Origin: Bacteroides mediterraneensis
GTDB taxonomy: Bacteria > Bacteroidota > Bacteroidia > Bacteroidales > Bacteroidaceae
Reading direction: 5' to 3'
Length of the DNA: 64,000 bases
Assembly (NCBI RefSeq): GCF_900128455.1
Contig: NZ_LT635783.1
Coordinates: 100,794-164,793 of the forward strand
Numbering within the stretch: position 1 is the first letter of the stretch; the number at the start of each line of letters is the position of its first letter. The translations under genes were made by a program, and so were the position numbers. Of this stretch, positions 62,206 to 64,000 are shown piece after piece. The notes under the pieces were generated by a model. The model was given only the letters and a program-made list of their open reading frames with translations. It made no database searches and was not told the origin of the DNA.

Positions 62206-63255
62206 TTACTCGATGATTCCTCCTCCCCATACGGTATCTCCCCGATAGAATGCCGCTGCCTGTCCGCTGGCAATGGAAGCCAGCGGCTCATGCAGCTGGA
62301 TGTGCAGCCGTCCGTCTTCCAGCAGGGTGACAGTACACCGGTTGGCCTGTTTCCGGTAGCGTATCTTGACGATGACGTCATCGTGTCCAAGTAGGGCTTC
62401 GGGATGAATCAGGTTCCAGTGCGTGAGAAACATCTCATTTTTCTCCAGTGCCTGCAGACGGTCACTGAGGATGACCTTATTTTCCGTGGGGATAATATCT
62501 TTTACAAAGAGCGCTTTGTTCAGGTGAATGCCCAGCCCCCTCCGTTGTCCGATGGTGTAGAAGGGATATCCCTCGTGTTTTCCGAGGCAATGCCCCTGTT
62601 CGTCATAAAAAATTCCGGGTACAATTTCTCCTTCCGGTACATGAGCATTCAGGAAGCTGCGGTAATCCATCGGGCAGAAGCACACACCCAGGCTGTCGCG
62701 CTTGGTAGCCGCTTTCAGGAATCCGCGTGCGGCGGCTATCTCACGCACACGGGTTTTGGTCAGTCCGCCCATGGGCAGACACATCCGTTCCAGTATGGAT
62801 TGGGGAAGCCCCCACAAGAAAAAAGACTGGTCCTTGTCGGTATCTTTCCCGCAGGTGATGTGCCAGTAGCCGTCGGTGTACCGTTTGTTGACATAATGTC
62901 CTGTGGCCAGATGATAAATGCCTCGTTCGTCGGCCACCTGCGCCAGCAACGGCCATTTCAGGTAGTTGTTGCATAAGGTACAAGGCACCGGGGTACGTCC
63001 GGCCATGTATTCCTGAATGAAATACCGGATGATTTTCTCCTGAAACACGGTGCGGGCATCGTACACCAGATGAGGAATGCCCAGTGAGCGGCACAGTTCC
63101 CGTGCATCGTCCAGGTATTCCGTACTACCGTCTTTCTCATAAAAACGAAAAGTGATGCCGGTCACTTCATATCCGGCGTCCTGCAAGAGCAACGCTGCCA
63201 CCGAACTGTCGGTACCGCCGCTCATACCCAATAATACTTTCTTGTTTTTTTCCAT
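62206..63255 (-). CDS. mnmA: tRNA-specific 2-thiouridylase
   Basis: 349 residues. It puts sulfur at C2 of wobble uridine in tRNA for Lys, Glu and Gln. PP-loop motif [15 protein letters not shown], with Thr instead of the more common Val; catalytic cysteines in [14 protein letters not shown] and [21 protein letters not shown] near the C-terminal domain. Bacteroidetes often have two MnmA paralogues, and this may be the variant copy. A -7 element TAACTTTG lies at 63270-63263. It works in the same pathway as mnmD at 18005. Confidence 0.92.
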   Translation of the reverse strand: MEKNKKVLLGMSGGTDSSVAALLLQDAGYEVTGITFRFYEKDGSTEYLDDARELCRSLGIPHLVYDARTVFQEKIIRYFIQEYMAGRTPVPCTLCNNYLKWPLLAQVADERGIYHLATGHYVNKRYTDGYWHITCGKDTDKDQSFFLWGLPQSILERMCLPMGGLTKTRVREIAAARGFLKAATKRDSLGVCFCPMDYRSFLNAHVPEGEIVPGIFYDEQGHCLGKHEGYPFYTIGQRRGLGIHLNKALFVKDIIPTENKVILSDRLQALEKNEMFLTHWNLIHPEALLGHDDVIVKIRYRKQANRCTVTLLEDGRLHIQLHEPLASIASGQAAAFYRGDTVWGGGIIE

Positions 63256-63344
63256 TAGGCGACAAAGTTACGTTTTTCTTTGGTTGGCAGGCCCGTTTGC
63301 CCGGTGATTCTGTAAAAGAAGACGGTGGGTTGGGGTATGGACAT

Positions 63345-63371
63345 AAAAAAAGGAGTTCCGCTGAACTCCAA
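63345..63371 (-). terminator. Terminator of the putative small RNA
   Basis: GGAGTTC (63352-63358) pairs with GAACTCC (63363-63369) around CGCT. Seven T follow on the minus strand (complement of 63345-63351). Confidence 0.88.
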
Positions 63372-63407
63372 CCTTTTGTTAACCTTAAATCTAATACTAT
63401 GAAAAAC
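63345..63407 (-). ncRNA. Putative small RNA of about 60-65 nt
   Basis: A complete transcription unit without a credible ORF: a consensus promoter at 63414-63443, then about 40 nt including ATTAGATTTAAGGTTAAC, then the terminator hairpin at 63345-63371. It lies upstream of mnmA, which has its own -7 element, and on the same strand. I recall near-identical sequences in other Bacteroides genomes, but this was not checked. A leader of mnmA is less likely because the terminator separates them. Confidence 0.55.
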
Positions 63408-63413
63408 ACATTG

Positions 63414-63443
63414 TAAAGGTAAGGCTTTTGGAGAAATCTGCAA
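63414..63443 (-). promoter_or_regulatory. Promoter of the putative small RNA
   Basis: On the minus strand TTG (63443-63441), a 19-base spacer and TACCTTTA (63421-63414), one base off the -7 consensus. Confidence 0.7.
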
Positions 63444-63662
63444 GCAGAAAATGTGTTTTATAACATGTATTAAGAAATACCCTTTTTTATTCAAGGCTTT
63501 TATACAATGGGGTTGGTAAATACATGTTTTTTTGCAAGAGGCACGAGCGAATGGTCTTCGCCGGCCAGCGAGAAGGGGGTGGCGAAATGTCGTGATGAGG
63601 TTTGAATCATGCGGCGGGTAAAATAGCGTTTTTCCCCTTGCAATAAATGTACTGTGTTTCAA
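63444..63662. other. Non-coding stretch before array C
   Basis: No gene recognised; an ORF on the minus strand over this stretch lacks family features and runs across the small RNA. Confidence 0.4.
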
Positions 63663-63755
63663 CAATTTCTCTGTACCACAGTGTGGGATACAAAAACCAC
63701 ACTGTGAAATACATATTCCACAGTGTGAAATATGAATTCCACACTGCGAAACAGA
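63663..63755. repeat. Tandem palindrome array C
   Basis: Four consecutive repeats of 21-22 bp, each starting with a palindromic core: CCACAGTGTGGGATACAAAAA, CCACACTGTGAAATACATATT, CCACAGTGTGAAATATGAATT, CCACACTGCGAAACAGAGAA. The whole is framed by the inverted pair CAATTTCTCTGT on the left and ACAGAGAATTTG on the right. Architecture and period match arrays A and B, but the sequence is different. Confidence 0.85.
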
Positions 63756-63934
63756 GAATTTGCAGGGAGGACGGAAAGAAGGGGCGGGTATGGTTTGATG
63801 TATGGATAAGGCCGACAGGCAGGATTCAAATGGTTTTCGATGGGATAAAACGTTTTTTTATGCTTCCTTTGTATGGACTTTCTGGCAGATTTATTAGATT
63901 TGTTTACTTTTAACTACTTGGCAACAATCATAGT

Positions 63935-64000
63935 ATGAAAAAATCATTTTGGGTGTTAGTGGGGTTGGTCAGTCTGACGTGGGGATGTGCGTCTCCAGTT
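63935..64000 (+). CDS. Lipoprotein, N-terminal fragment
   Basis: The first 22 residues of a gene that continues past the window. MKKSFWVLVGLVSL is followed by TWGCASPV, a plausible but imperfect lipobox with Cys19. A possible -7 element TACTTTTA lies at 63905-63912. Function cannot be judged. Confidence 0.6.
   Translation, partial: MKKSFWVLVGLVSLTWGCASPV

Noticed and set aside
63400..63417. Tiny plus-strand ORF MKNTL
   Set aside because: It is the complement of the small RNA start and has no promoter in its own direction.
63255..63665. 136-codon ORF on the minus strand
   Set aside because: It crosses the small RNA unit and its terminator and has no recognisable features.
63663..63755. CRISPR array
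   Set aside because: Repeats are tandem without unique spacers of 25-40 bp, and no cas genes are near.

Overview
This is chromosomal DNA from a gut-type member of the Bacteroidota, most likely Bacteroides or Phocaeicola. The evidence is a SusC/SusD pair, many TTG-N19-20-TAnnTTTG promoters of the Bacteroidetes type with few Shine-Dalgarno sites, and families typical of this group (DUF2723, DUF3836, DUF3843, DUF4861, DUF2975).

Layout. 1-528: 3' end of a Kdo transferase gene, then a bidirectional terminator and a structured non-coding stretch. 819-2942: a GntR-regulated ABC exporter operon. 3298-3580: two 5S rRNA sequences head to head without 16S or 23S. 3976-9373: nadB, two small membrane proteins, lpdA and dacB. 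9591-15888: an SDR dehydrogenase, a DUF4861 lipoprotein, a polysaccharide deacetylase and a large DUF2723 membrane protein. 16000-17650: zinc uptake genes znuC and znuA without a permease. 18005-25192: mnmD, then a run on the minus strand of a THUMP methyltransferase, a dipeptidyl peptidase, purD and two membrane proteins.

25484-42015 is a sialic acid utilisation region. The nan operon (lyase, epimerase, MFS transporter, YhcH, sialidase) has its own promoter, with NanM upstream and a divergent ROK repressor. A SusC/SusD pair lies downstream. Its native promoter carries an AT-rich 16-mer that matches the nanA promoter at 14 of 16 positions, which suggests one regulon (NanO/NanU). An IS1380-family element sits 11 bp upstream of the susC start codon and cuts it off from that promoter; an IS4-family element lies on the other side of the same promoter.

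42092-44646: a five-gene operon (DUF3836, CPBP protease, two DUF2975 proteins, XRE regulator) behind a promoter flanked by TATCG-N5-CGATA palindromes. 45118-51531: GH30, GH78 alpha-L-rhamnosidase and lactaldehyde reductase, which fits rhamnose-glycan use. 51650-63255: serine acetyltransferase, a 43-residue basic protein, RNase R, a cation exporter, a possible sphingolipid gene pair, dusB, a U32 hydroxylase, a DUF3843 protein and mnmA. 63256-64000: a likely small RNA, a tandem palindrome array and the start of a lipoprotein gene.

The least explained structures are three arrays of tandem palindromes with a 21-23 bp period (17875-17964, 44931-45023, 63663-63755), the 5S pair, and the small RNA near 63345-63407. 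All calls come from reading the sequence; no database search was run.
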